NCBI RefSeq assembly: GCF_003096655.1
Contig: NZ_QEKQ01000002.1
Coordinates: forward strand, 62,001-126,000
DNA from: Tamilnaduibacter salinus
Lineage (GTDB): Bacteria; Pseudomonadota; Gammaproteobacteria; Pseudomonadales; Oleiphilaceae
Reading direction: 5' to 3'
DNA length: 64,000 nucleotides
The notes beneath the pieces are model-generated. The model was not told the origin of the DNA. It did not search any database and saw only the letters and a list, made by a program, of their open reading frames with translations. Below are positions 48,108 through 56,367 of the stretch, one piece after another; position 1 is the first letter of the stretch, and each line of letters begins with the position of its first letter. The position numbers and the translations under genes were made by a program.

Positions 48108-49372
48108 GAATCAATACCAATCCCAAAGGCGTCGGTCACGCGTAAGGCGCTTCTAACACCGTCTTCATGGAATCCATTGAACCAGTAGGCACCGCAGAAG
48201 TGTGTCCGGTTTCGGTTTCCGATCCGCTCGTAACGCCCCTGCGCGTCGACGGCTTCCAACGTGAACAGCGGGTGCGCATACTGATAACGCTGGATAACCC
48301 GCGCCGGGTCGACATCATGGTTACGGTTGAGCGTCACACAGAACGTCTCCGGCGCATCCTGAAAATTCTGCAAAATGTTCATGTTGTAGGTGACCGAGAC
48401 CGGCTGGGTGCCATGATCGGGGATGAAATAGTTCCAGGCGGCCCACGCCCGCCGATTGGAAGGCAGCACCGAGTCATCCGTATGAAGAACCACATCGTTG
48501 TCCTGATAGGGAATCGCCCCCAGAATCGACCGCTCATCGTCGGTCGGGTCCGAGAGCAGCGCTAGCGCCTGATCGCTGTGGCAGGCGAAAACGACCTCAT
48601 CGAACGTGGCCTCATCGTCGTCCGTTCGGACGACCACCCGGTCAGGGTGTCGATCCACCTGCCGGACGGGCGTGTTGAGATGCAGCCGATCCCCAATACG
48701 ATCCATCATCCGGTCGATGTAGCGCTCTGAGCCGCCACTGATCACCCGCCAGGTGGGCCGATCGTCCACCGATAGCATGCCATGGTTATTAAAGAACTGG
48801 AGAAAGAAACGCACCGGGAATTGCTCCAGCACCATCTCCGGCGCCGACCAGATCGCGGCCCCCATCGGGACGATGTAGAAATCGCGAAAATAGCGGGAGT
48901 AGCCGTTTCGGTTCAGGTACTCGCCAATGGTTTCAGAATCCCGGATGCGGCCTGCCTCGAGGTCTTGGCGGGTTTCCCGGTTAAAGCGCAGGATTTCGCG
49001 AACCATGTTCAGAAATCGGGGATTGACCAGGTTGCCCCGTTGGGCAAACAGCGTGTTCAGGCTGGTGCCGTTGTACTGTAACCCGGTGCAGGCATCGTCG
49101 ACACTGAAACTCATGACGCTTTCCTCGGACGCCACGCCAAGGCGGTCCATCAGCCGTATGAAGTTCGGGTAAGTCCAGTCGTTATAGACGATGAACCCGG
49201 TATTCACCGGCCAGGACCGCCCGCCCAGCTCGACCGTTTCGGTATTGGTATGACCGCCGGCGGTGTCGCCCGCTTCAAACAGGGTGACGTCGTGGTGCCC
49301 CGTCAGGAGCCAGCCGGCCGTCAGTCCGGAGACACCGGTCCCGATCACGGCAATCCGCTTGGGGCTCGTCAT
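48104..49372 (-). CDS. FAD-dependent amine-oxidase-like protein (NAD/FAD-binding, COG2907 type)
   Basis: Flavoprotein of 422 residues. The FAD dinucleotide motif RIAVIGTGVSGLTAGWLL is at the N terminus, and EAGDTAGGHTNTETVELGG follows. The region NFIRLMDRLGVASEESVMSFSV and VISGGSERYIDRMMDRIGD are typical of the family that pairs with DUF1365 and Cfa. A homologue is thought to act as a desaturase or oxidase on methylated fatty acids in furan-fatty-acid synthesis, by family association only. ATG at 49372 overlaps the SDR stop (ATGA). Confidence 0.87.
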   Translation of the reverse strand: MTSPKRIAVIGTGVSGLTAGWLLTGHHDVTLFEAGDTAGGHTNTETVELGGRSWPVNTGFIVYNDWTYPNFIRLMDRLGVASEESVMSFSVDDACTGLQYNGTSLNTLFAQRGNLVNPRFLNMVREILRFNRETRQDLEAGRIRDSETIGEYLNRNGYSRYFRDFYIVPMGAAIWSAPEMVLEQFPVRFFLQFFNNHGMLSVDDRPTWRVISGGSERYIDRMMDRIGDRLHLNTPVRQVDRHPDRVVVRTDDDEATFDEVVFACHSDQALALLSDPTDDERSILGAIPYQDNDVVLHTDDSVLPSNRRAWAAWNYFIPDHGTQPVSVTYNMNILQNFQDAPETFCVTLNRNHDVDPARVIQRYQYAHPLFTLEAVDAQGRYERIGNRNRTHFCGAYWFNGFHEDGVRSALRVTDAFGIGIDS

Positions 49373-50160
49373 GACGACGCCCCGTCTTCGGACCGGGCCA
49401 TACGGGCCGCCAGGGCGTCCGCCCACCGCCGGGGGAGTAACCTCAGTAATTTGAGCGTGACCGTGAACGGCTTCGGGAAGTCGATACGGTTCCGTCCCTG
49501 ACGGAGCCCCTTCACGATACGTTGGGCGGCGTCATCGGCCTCAATGAGGAATGGCATGGGGAAGTCATTCTGGTCTGTCAGCGGTGTTTTCACAAAGCCG
49601 GGTGAGACGACGGTGACGCCGATGCCTTCGGCCGCCAGATCCGCACGCAGCGATTCGGCGAAATACGTCAGGCCGGCCTTGGACGCACCATAACCCTCCG
49701 CACGGGCAAACGGGAACCACCAGGCGGACGAACTGACGATGACCAGTCTGGCAGGGAGCCCCTCGTCCCGGGCCGCCCGGAGCGCCGGAAGGACGGTCTC
49801 GACACTGTAGGCGGTCCCCAACAAGTTGGTGCGAACGTTGTTTTCGATGATGTCCGCATCAAAGCGGCGCACATCCAGGTACTCGCAGGTGCCCGCGTTG
49901 AGAATGGCCATTTGGACCGGATGCTGGCGGTCAAGCGTGTCCTGGATCCGTGCAAGGTCGTCCCGGCTGGTTGTATCGGCCGGCGCGACGGTCACTTTAC
50001 CGGACGGCCCCTGGCCAAGAGCTTCGAGCGTTTCGCGTCTCCGGCTGGTGGCGATCAGATGATGCCCGTCGGCGAGCAGTGCCCGGGCCAGGCTGTCGCC
50101 TATGCCGGAAGACGCGCCAGTGAGCCAGATCGTCGTCGGTTGTGAAAGCCACTGTGTCAT
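49369..50160 (-). CDS. Short-chain dehydrogenase/reductase
   Basis: Classical SDR of 263 residues. The NAD(P) motif TGASSGIGDSLARAL is at about 12, NAG in AILNAGTCEYL (about 86), the catalytic Ser in IVSSSAWW (about 142) and YxxxK in YGASKAGL (about 156). Arg residues after the first beta strand (TSRRRE) suggest NADP preference. ATG at 50160 overlaps the preceding NTF2-like stop (ATGA). It probably reduces or oxidises an intermediate of the lipid pathway. Confidence 0.88.
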   Translation of the reverse strand: MTQWLSQPTTIWLTGASSGIGDSLARALLADGHHLIATSRRRETLEALGQGPSGKVTVAPADTTSRDDLARIQDTLDRQHPVQMAILNAGTCEYLDVRRFDADIIENNVRTNLLGTAYSVETVLPALRAARDEGLPARLVIVSSSAWWFPFARAEGYGASKAGLTYFAESLRADLAAEGIGVTVVSPGFVKTPLTDQNDFPMPFLIEADDAAQRIVKGLRQGRNRIDFPKPFTVTLKLLRLLPRRWADALAARMARSEDGASS

Positions 50161-50588
50161 GCTGCGTGTTTCCTCAGCCAACGAACGGCCGCACCGAGCA
50201 CGGGCACATTCTCATAAAGAAGCTGGCCCGCATCGAAGTAATCCCGGTGGCGGACGATGCGGTCATTGTCAATCGTGAGCCAGCTCATGCCATCCACGGC
50301 AATCGGCTCACCCCCTCGGATGCGGCGATGCTGCAGATGCATGGTCCAACTCACGCATGCCGTGGTTCCGGATCGGATCGTCTCTTCGAATGTGAACCGG
50401 CACTGGATGACATTCGCGTACGCCCCTTCGAAGTACGTTGCCAGCTCTTCACGGCCTGATAGTGTGGTGAAGGGATCGGTGAATACGACGTCCGGCCCGT
50501 AGACGGACGCCAGATCCCCTTTGGTGTCCGATGACATCGAGTTGAATAACCAACAGAATCGCTCAAGGCAATCAGCGTTCTGGTTCAT
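50157..50588 (-). CDS. NTF2/SnoaL-like protein
   Basis: Small alpha+beta barrel protein (143 residues) of the nuclear transport factor 2-like superfamily. The pattern LASVYGPDVVFTDPFTTLSGREELATYFEG, FTFEETIRSGTTACVSWTMHL and IDNDRIVRHRDYFDAGQLLYEN is typical. The family includes hydrolase/isomerase enzymes and ligand binders. Coupled by ATGA overlaps on both sides. Function within the operon is unknown. Confidence 0.83.
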   Translation of the reverse strand: MNQNADCLERFCWLFNSMSSDTKGDLASVYGPDVVFTDPFTTLSGREELATYFEGAYANVIQCRFTFEETIRSGTTACVSWTMHLQHRRIRGGEPIAVDGMSWLTIDNDRIVRHRDYFDAGQLLYENVPVLGAAVRWLRKHAA

Positions 50589-51547
50589 GCCGTGGTTCTC
50601 CCCTGACGTTGGCGGTCGCGCTCCAGCGTTTCCTGCCGGATCGACTCCGGTACCGGGTTAAGGTCGTGGATCACACCGAGTTTCTCAAGACCGGCGAGCA
50701 GGTAGTAGGTCATGTCCACTTCATACCAGCGGAATCCCTGACGGGCTGACCGGGGCCAGCGATGGTGATTGTTGTGCCAGCCTTCTCCCAGCGTGATCAG
50801 CGCCAGCCAGAAGTTATTCCGGCTGTCGTCTTCGGTATCAAACCGTCGAGACCCCCAGACATGCGCCAGGGAGTTGATCGACACGGTGGCGTGGAATAGC
50901 GCGACGGTCGAGATGAAAAAGCCCCAAACCACCAGTTGCGGCCCTGTGGTACCAAGCCCGGGTGCCCAGGCCGCCAGGGCCTCGCCCAACGCATAGAAAA
51001 GGGCAATACACGAGAGCGGCACGAGCGAATCAAAGCGGTTCAGGAACCGCAACTCGGGAAACCGTGCCCAATCCCGCACCCGGTGTTCCTGGGTCTGGAA
51101 GCCGGCGTCACAGGTGAACCAGCCGACATGGGACCACCAGAAGCCGCCCTGTTTCGGCGAGTGAAGATCATCCGGCGTGTCCGAATACTGGTGATGGTGG
51201 CGGTGATGGGCTGCCCACCACAGAGGACCGCGTTGAGCGGCGCTGCACCCCAAAACGGCGAAAACGAACTGCCAGGCCCGACCGGTCCGGAATGTCCGAT
51301 GGGCGAAGTACCGGTGGTAGAAGCCCGTGATTGCGAACATCCGGAGGAAGAAGAAGGCAACCGCGAACCCGATGGCGAATGAGCTGGCGCCGGTGAAAAT
51401 GGCCAACAGGCAGAGCACGTGAAGCGCGATGAACGGCAGCACCCGCAGGATATTGAACGATCGGCTGTCGCTATCGAGGTGATCCGACTGTGCTTCGGTA
51501 TCGAACCACCGCAATATGCTGACAAACCAGGTCTGTACTCGAGTCAT
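50585..51547 (-). CDS. Acyl-CoA/acyl-lipid delta-9-type fatty acid desaturase
   Basis: Membrane di-iron desaturase introducing a double bond into acyl chains. The three His boxes are intact: HRYFAH (about 78), HHRHHH (about 115) and HNNHH (about 256). Four hydrophobic spans are visible. ATG at 51547 (320 residues) is preferred; GAGGA lies upstream, while the longer frame to 51628 has no ribosome-binding site. It is the first gene of the operon and could supply the unsaturated substrate for the Cfa-like enzyme. Confidence 0.9.
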   Translation of the reverse strand: MTRVQTWFVSILRWFDTEAQSDHLDSDSRSFNILRVLPFIALHVLCLLAIFTGASSFAIGFAVAFFFLRMFAITGFYHRYFAHRTFRTGRAWQFVFAVLGCSAAQRGPLWWAAHHRHHHQYSDTPDDLHSPKQGGFWWSHVGWFTCDAGFQTQEHRVRDWARFPELRFLNRFDSLVPLSCIALFYALGEALAAWAPGLGTTGPQLVVWGFFISTVALFHATVSINSLAHVWGSRRFDTEDDSRNNFWLALITLGEGWHNNHHRWPRSARQGFRWYEVDMTYYLLAGLEKLGVIHDLNPVPESIRQETLERDRQRQGRTTA

Positions 51548-51649
51548 GGGAAATAAAGTCCTCGGTGTCATACGTAATCGGGGCGGGCCCGCTTTGGGCC
51601 TGTCCGGTGATCGGTACGGATCGCTCAACTGACTGGATGCATCACTATT
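51548..51649. promoter_or_regulatory. Divergent promoter region: lipid operon / renalase-like gene
   Basis: About 100 bases lie between the two divergent genes. A TATTAT at 51646-51651 overlaps the rightward ATG and would imply a leaderless transcript. I looked for the ECF11/ChrR-type motif (TGATCC-N18/19-TAAGTA) that controls similar operons and saw only partial TGATC matches. Confidence 0.3.
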
Positions 51650-52681
51650 ATGACCATTTCTCGTGATCTTAGCGGAATTTTACGACGGGTTGCCGTCATC
51701 GGTTCAGGTATGGCGGGTCTGACGGCCGGCCTGATGCTCCGTGACCGCGGCGTGGCGGTGACCGTTTTCGAAAAAAGCCGCGGTCCGGGCGGTCGCCTGG
51801 CATCGAAGCGGGTTGACGGTGGGAGCCTGGATATCGGTGCCCAGTACTTCACAGTCCGCGACCCCGGTTTTCGTGCGTTCCTTGACCACCATACCGGTCC
51901 GGGCCAGTACGGGGCATGGCAGGCCCGTCTGTCCTATGAACGCCCGGACGGGCACTGGGAGTCGTTCCATGAGGCCGAACGTTGGGTGGGAATGCCGCGG
52001 ATGACGGCGATATCGAGAGCGTTGTCGCAGGGGCTGGACTGTTGTTTTGAGACCCGGATTCACTCGATTGTCCGGCGCAAGGACGGTGCCTGGTGCCTGA
52101 TCGGCCCGGATGGCGAGCAGCAGGGCGATTTTGATGCGGTTCTGGTCACGGCACCGCCGGAACAGGCCCGCGGGTTGCTGTCCGAGAGCAACCTGTGGCT
52201 GGCGGACGATCCCGTCTTCCATGAGCGCCCGCTGGCACCGTGCTGGGCGGTTGGCGTGCACTTCCCGGTGCCGACAGGCCTAGGGATGGATGGTATGTCG
52301 ACACAGCACCATGCGCTCCAGTGGGCTGCCAACAATTCCAGTAAACCCGACCGGGATGAAGCAGGGGAGTGGTGGGTTCTTCACGGGCGCGCCGAATGGT
52401 CGGAGGCGAACCGGGCGAGCGATCCGGACACTGTGATCGAAACGTTGCTGGAGGCATTCACCGAAAAGACGGGTTTCCGCGGGGTGCCGGATGAGGTTCT
52501 GGCGCACCGCTGGCTTTACGCCCGGGAAACGGCCCGGGACGACGGGCCGCTGTACAAATGGTTTGACGATCACGGGATCGGGGTTTGCGGTGACTGGCTG
52601 TCTTCCGGCCGGGTTGAAGGGGCGTGGGCCAGTGCGAGTGCGCTGGTTGATCGAATCCTGAAGACAGCGACCAACGGGTAA
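51650..52681 (+). CDS. Renalase-like FAD-dependent oxidoreductase
   Basis: Flavoprotein of 343 residues. The FAD motif VAVIGSGMAGLTAGLML is at about 14, EKSRGPGGRLASKR (about 42) is the family signature, and the C terminus ends GVCGDWLSSGRVEGAWASASAL, which closes the FAD site. It is the renalase-type family (COG3380). It diverges from the lipid operon and may share regulation. No ribosome-binding site is obvious, so the start is less certain. Substrate unknown. Confidence 0.85.
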   Translation: MTISRDLSGILRRVAVIGSGMAGLTAGLMLRDRGVAVTVFEKSRGPGGRLASKRVDGGSLDIGAQYFTVRDPGFRAFLDHHTGPGQYGAWQARLSYERPDGHWESFHEAERWVGMPRMTAISRALSQGLDCCFETRIHSIVRRKDGAWCLIGPDGEQQGDFDAVLVTAPPEQARGLLSESNLWLADDPVFHERPLAPCWAVGVHFPVPTGLGMDGMSTQHHALQWAANNSSKPDRDEAGEWWVLHGRAEWSEANRASDPDTVIETLLEAFTEKTGFRGVPDEVLAHRWLYARETARDDGPLYKWFDDHGIGVCGDWLSSGRVEGAWASASALVDRILKTATNG

Positions 52682-53003
52682 GGCGCATCGCGAATCCAAC
52701 GTAGCCGAACATTTTGAGGGTGTTGTCAAAGGCGCCGCCCAGCGGTTACTCCGTTGTCTGATCGGGATCGGCTGGTGGTCATTGCCGGAGGAGCGACAGG
52801 GATGTCGCGGTCGCATTTGGCGTCAGGGACGACCATCAAATGCAGCGTAGGCAATGACCGCCAGCCGGTCCCAGGCACCGTGTTTGCGAACAGAGATCGG
52901 TCGCCCTGGCGGGCGACTCCGAAGTTGGAGACATCGGCCACATTGGTTTGGCAACACCCTCTGAATATCCGTCGACGTTGCCTTACGGAACGCCCCTGGC
53001 ACG
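52682..53003. other. Gene-free region, possibly decayed DNA
   Basis: No convincing gene. It contains the single AGCCGAACATTTT match (52703-52715) to the repeat at 42819-42928, and a GTCGCCC-TGGC-GGGCGAC hairpin (52900-52917) that could end the HD-domain transcript but lacks a T run. Short open frames on both strands match nothing I recognise. Confidence 0.4.
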
Positions 53004-54479
53004 TTATTCCGGATCCACACCCGGCGCTTCTGGCGGCAGACGGTAGAAATGGGTGATCGTGCCGTCCCCGAACTTGGTGAAAAACGCGCTCACGTCGGTG
53101 ATTCGGCGGGGCGTCCGGCGTCGGGTGACCGGTTCCCGTTGCAGGACCTTGATCCCGTCGAAGTGATCGCGGATGTTGGAGAATTTGGTGCGCATGGTGC
53201 AGGTCACGACATTGTCCGGCGCCTCCCCCAACGCATCGGCGAGATAGAGACGGTGATCTTCCTGCTCCTGCGCGCTCAGATCCTCGCGCGTGTCGATGTG
53301 TCTGAGTCGGACGCGATCCACGATACAGCGTGAAAAGCTGTGTCGGGACTGGCGGGCCTTTCGCCTGAACGCCTCCCAGAAGAAACTGTCCGTCAGCTCC
53401 GTGAAGTGCGTCATATCACTCAGGCACAGGTCCACCCATTCGAACGTGTCCGGGTCTTCGAGGACTTCATCGATCGCCTTGCGGAGTAACCAGTCAAACC
53501 CGAGGGCCGTCTTGTGTGCGTATACCTTGCGGTACATCTGGTGGCGGCTGTAGACGAAATCTTCCAGCGCGCCGAGGCCTTTCTGGGTCACGGCCAGCCC
53601 GAGCCAGGGCTCTTCCACGTCCCATCCAAACCGCAGGTTGCTGAGCAGGTGGTCGAGATTGAAACCGCCGATGGTAACGGACGAGTGGAAGCCGTCCCGG
53701 AGCATGTAGTCGGCCCGGTCCGCATCAATCTCACCGGAAACGATCGAGGAAAGCAGATCCATCACCAGACGCGGTGTCGACGTCTCCCCAAGGGCACCGG
53801 TCTCGGCATCGCGACCGGCAATGAAAGACCAGAAGGTTTCAGCATGACGACAGAAGGCGTCCGAAGGCTGGACGGATGTGGTCTCCATGATGCCCAGAAC
53901 GTCTTCCATGTTCAGGCCGGCGTCTTCCAGGTCGACGGCTTTCAGGACATCGTAGGCCACCCGCACGGAATAATGCTCGTGTTCGAGTGATTCAGGTACG
54001 TTCTCAAAAAACTGACGGAAGTCGATGTTTTTCCAAAGATCCTGAAAACGATCCGGACGGGCCATCAACTCCTGTATCCGGCGTGTCTGCGTGAACTGAT
54101 GGGAGAAGCTGGAGTGACCGCTGTCATGCAGCAGGCAGGCCAGGCGGATGGTCTTCGCCAGGTAGTCGATGGCGTCGAGCTGCTCGAGGGTCATCGACAC
54201 CTCGCTGCTCAGTTGCCGTTCCCGCAGGTAGGCGTTGACCATCGAGCGGAACATCCGGGTACCGACGTGCATGACACCGATGCTGTGCAGAAACCGCGAA
54301 TGGGTGGCGCCGGGGAAGACCAGACTCAGAATGTCGTTCTGGCAGATGTTGCGCAGTCGCTGGTAGAGCGGGTGGTCGATCACCTGTATTTCGTGACGGA
54401 ACAACGGAATGCCGCCGTGGACCGGGTCCATGATCAGTTTGTCGTAGGCGCCCAGCAGGTCATCAATCGCTCGTCTCAT
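53004..54479 (-). CDS. HD-domain phosphohydrolase (COG1078/SAMHD1-like)
   Basis: Metal-dependent phosphohydrolase of 491 residues, probably a dNTP triphosphohydrolase or related enzyme. The HD motif is spread over THSRFLHSIGVMH (about 59), LACLLHDSGHSSFSHQF (about 113) and the closing Asp in EIDADRADYMLRDG (about 255). The N-terminal KLIMDPVHGGIPL and HPLYQRLRNI are typical. The substrate is inferred from family only. Monocistronic, divergent from the response-regulator gene. Confidence 0.88.
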   Translation of the reverse strand: MRRAIDDLLGAYDKLIMDPVHGGIPLFRHEIQVIDHPLYQRLRNICQNDILSLVFPGATHSRFLHSIGVMHVGTRMFRSMVNAYLRERQLSSEVSMTLEQLDAIDYLAKTIRLACLLHDSGHSSFSHQFTQTRRIQELMARPDRFQDLWKNIDFRQFFENVPESLEHEHYSVRVAYDVLKAVDLEDAGLNMEDVLGIMETTSVQPSDAFCRHAETFWSFIAGRDAETGALGETSTPRLVMDLLSSIVSGEIDADRADYMLRDGFHSSVTIGGFNLDHLLSNLRFGWDVEEPWLGLAVTQKGLGALEDFVYSRHQMYRKVYAHKTALGFDWLLRKAIDEVLEDPDTFEWVDLCLSDMTHFTELTDSFFWEAFRRKARQSRHSFSRCIVDRVRLRHIDTREDLSAQEQEDHRLYLADALGEAPDNVVTCTMRTKFSNIRDHFDGIKVLQREPVTRRRTPRRITDVSAFFTKFGDGTITHFYRLPPEAPGVDPE

Positions 54480-54681
54480 CGTCGGTTGTGCTCCGCGTTG
54501 TCGGGTGATTCAGGATGTGACCGGTGCCCCGGTGAGGTATCGCGGTTCCTTATACCATGACACCATGCCAGAATACCTGATGAAGTGTTGAATCCGCCCC
54601 CGGGGCCCCACTGTTGATTCGATGCTTTATCGGCATGCCAGATGGTGTTGGTTGGCGTGGTTGTCAAGGCAGGGCGATTGA

Positions 54682-55878
54682 ATGAGTTCCCGCATCGAGC
54701 GGATATTGATAATCGATTCGGACGAGCGTGCGCGACAGGAACTGGACCGGTTTCTCGAGTCGCGCGGCTTCTATGTGAGCAGTTACAGCGACACTGGCCA
54801 GGCGCGGCCGTTGTTCGAGGATCAGCCACCGGATGCGATTTTTGCCGATCTGGGGAATGATCAGGTCCGGGAACTTGTGGACCGCTTGAAAGTGGAAGAG
54901 CGTGTCGTGCCGGTGATTATGTGCCACGCCGCGAGCACGGCCGGTGAGGTCGTGGAAGGCCTGCGGGCCGGGGCGTCGGATTATCTGATGAAACCCTACC
55001 GTGATAAAGCGGCGATGGATGATGTGCTGTCCCGGCTGCTGGACAGGGTGCGGGTCGGGCGACTCAATCACGTATACCGCCAGGAGCTTGAGGAGGCCAA
55101 CCGGGATCTTCGTAACGGCATCAATGAGCTTCAGGCGGACCAGCGTGCCGGGCGCAAAGTCCAGATGAAAATGCTGCCCGATGAGCACCGGGACCTGGAC
55201 TGGCTGGCTCTGGACCACATGATCAAACCGTCGCTTTTCCTGTCCGGCGACTTCCTCGATTACTTTCCCCTGAACGATGACCAGACGCTGGTATACATCG
55301 CGGATGTTTCCGGGCATGGGGCCAGCTCCGCCTTTGTGACGGTGCTCCTGAAAAACCTGACCAACCGGCTTCAGCGTAATCTGCGACGTCAGTCCAGCGA
55401 CGATATCCTGTATCCGGACCGGTTTCTTGAACGCATCAATTCAGAGTTGCTGGATACGGGCCTCGGAAAACACCTCACGGTGTTTGCCGGCATCGTGTCC
55501 AAACGGGACAGAACGTTGACCTACGCCGTCGGGGCCCACTTTCCCATGCCGATCCTGGCGGATGATCAGGGACACTGTCGGTTTCTGGAAGGCTCGGGTC
55601 TACCGATCGGCCTGTTTGAAAAACCCGACTGGCAGGTCTATACGGTGCCCTTAGAGGGCCGTTTCCGGTTAATCCTCTTCTCTGACGGCATTCTGGAGGT
55701 CATTCCGGCGAAAAGCCTGGATGAGAAGGAACAGCGGTTACTTGAACTCGTATCAACGGGTCGTCACACTATCGGCGCCTTGAGCGAGGCTCTTGGTCTC
55801 GAGGCGATTTCCGAACTACCGGACGATATCGCGATCGTGACAGTGACGGATGATGTCGTAGCGAACCAAAATGCCTGA
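54682..55878 (+). CDS. Response regulator with PP2C/SpoIIE-type phosphatase domain (HsbR-like)
   Basis: Two-domain signalling protein of 398 residues. The receiver domain (about 6-125) has the acidic pair in ILIIDSDERA, the phosphoacceptor Asp in DAIFADLGND (about 56) and Lys in YLMKPYRDK (about 108). A coiled linker leads to a PP2C-like phosphatase (about 190-390) with FLSGDFLDYF, IADVSGHGASSAF, LFSDGILEV and PDDIAIVTV. In Pseudomonas the homologue HsbR dephosphorylates or phosphorylates HsbA. The next gene, overlapping by 8 bases, encodes such a STAS protein. HptB is not in the window. Confidence 0.88.
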   Translation: MSSRIERILIIDSDERARQELDRFLESRGFYVSSYSDTGQARPLFEDQPPDAIFADLGNDQVRELVDRLKVEERVVPVIMCHAASTAGEVVEGLRAGASDYLMKPYRDKAAMDDVLSRLLDRVRVGRLNHVYRQELEEANRDLRNGINELQADQRAGRKVQMKMLPDEHRDLDWLALDHMIKPSLFLSGDFLDYFPLNDDQTLVYIADVSGHGASSAFVTVLLKNLTNRLQRNLRRQSSDDILYPDRFLERINSELLDTGLGKHLTVFAGIVSKRDRTLTYAVGAHFPMPILADDQGHCRFLEGSGLPIGLFEKPDWQVYTVPLEGRFRLILFSDGILEVIPAKSLDEKEQRLLELVSTGRHTIGALSEALGLEAISELPDDIAIVTVTDDVVANQNA

Positions 55879-56359
55879 CTACAAGATTCTGCAAGCCGAG
55901 CAACAGGGCGTTTACGTCCTGAAGTTCATTGGCGAGATCCGTCTCAACCTGTGCTCGACTCTGGATAATCTGGTGGAAACCATCACCAACAATCCCGAGT
56001 TCAAGACGGTCATGATCGATCTGACCGAAACCGACGTGATCGATAGTACCACCCTGGGCCTGCTGGCGAAGATTGCCATGGCGGCTGAAAAGCGCAGTCA
56101 TTTCCTGCCCACCCTGATTTCCACCAACCCGGACATCACCCGCATTATTACTTCAATGGGATTCGACCGCATATTTATCATTGTGCGTGAACCGGCGTCC
56201 CGGATTGAGGAACTGGAGGAGATTCCCGTGCTGCGGGCCAGTGAACAACAGGTGCGGGACAAAGTCCTGGATGCGCATCGCGTCCTGATGGGGCTGAATA
56301 ACCGGAACCGGGAAGAGTTCCGGAATCTCGTCAGGGCGTTGGAGTGCGAAGAACCCTGA
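55871..56359 (+). CDS. STAS-domain anti-anti-sigma factor (HsbA-like)
   Basis: Partner-switching protein of 162 residues, the length of Pseudomonas HsbA. The STAS domain (about 5-105) carries the phosphorylatable serine in DVIDSTTLGLLAKIA (about 58). The C terminus is a helical extension. HsbA in Pseudomonas binds FlgM when unphosphorylated and a diguanylate cyclase otherwise, linking motility to biofilm. Here flgM is 21 kb away in the same window. Assignment to HsbA is by architecture, size and operon. Confidence 0.87.
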   Translation: MPDYKILQAEQQGVYVLKFIGEIRLNLCSTLDNLVETITNNPEFKTVMIDLTETDVIDSTTLGLLAKIAMAAEKRSHFLPTLISTNPDITRIITSMGFDRIFIIVREPASRIEELEEIPVLRASEQQVRDKVLDAHRVLMGLNNRNREEFRNLVRALECEEP

Positions 56360-56367
56360 GACACCGC

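Noticed and set aside
51548-51660. ECF11/ChrR-type promoter for the lipid operon
   Set aside because: Only partial TGATC matches are present and no -10 of the right sequence lies at 18-19 bases.
52726-53056. Small open frames on both strands between the renalase-like and HD-domain genes
   Set aside because: No ribosome-binding sites or recognisable motifs, and the two frames overlap antisense to each other.
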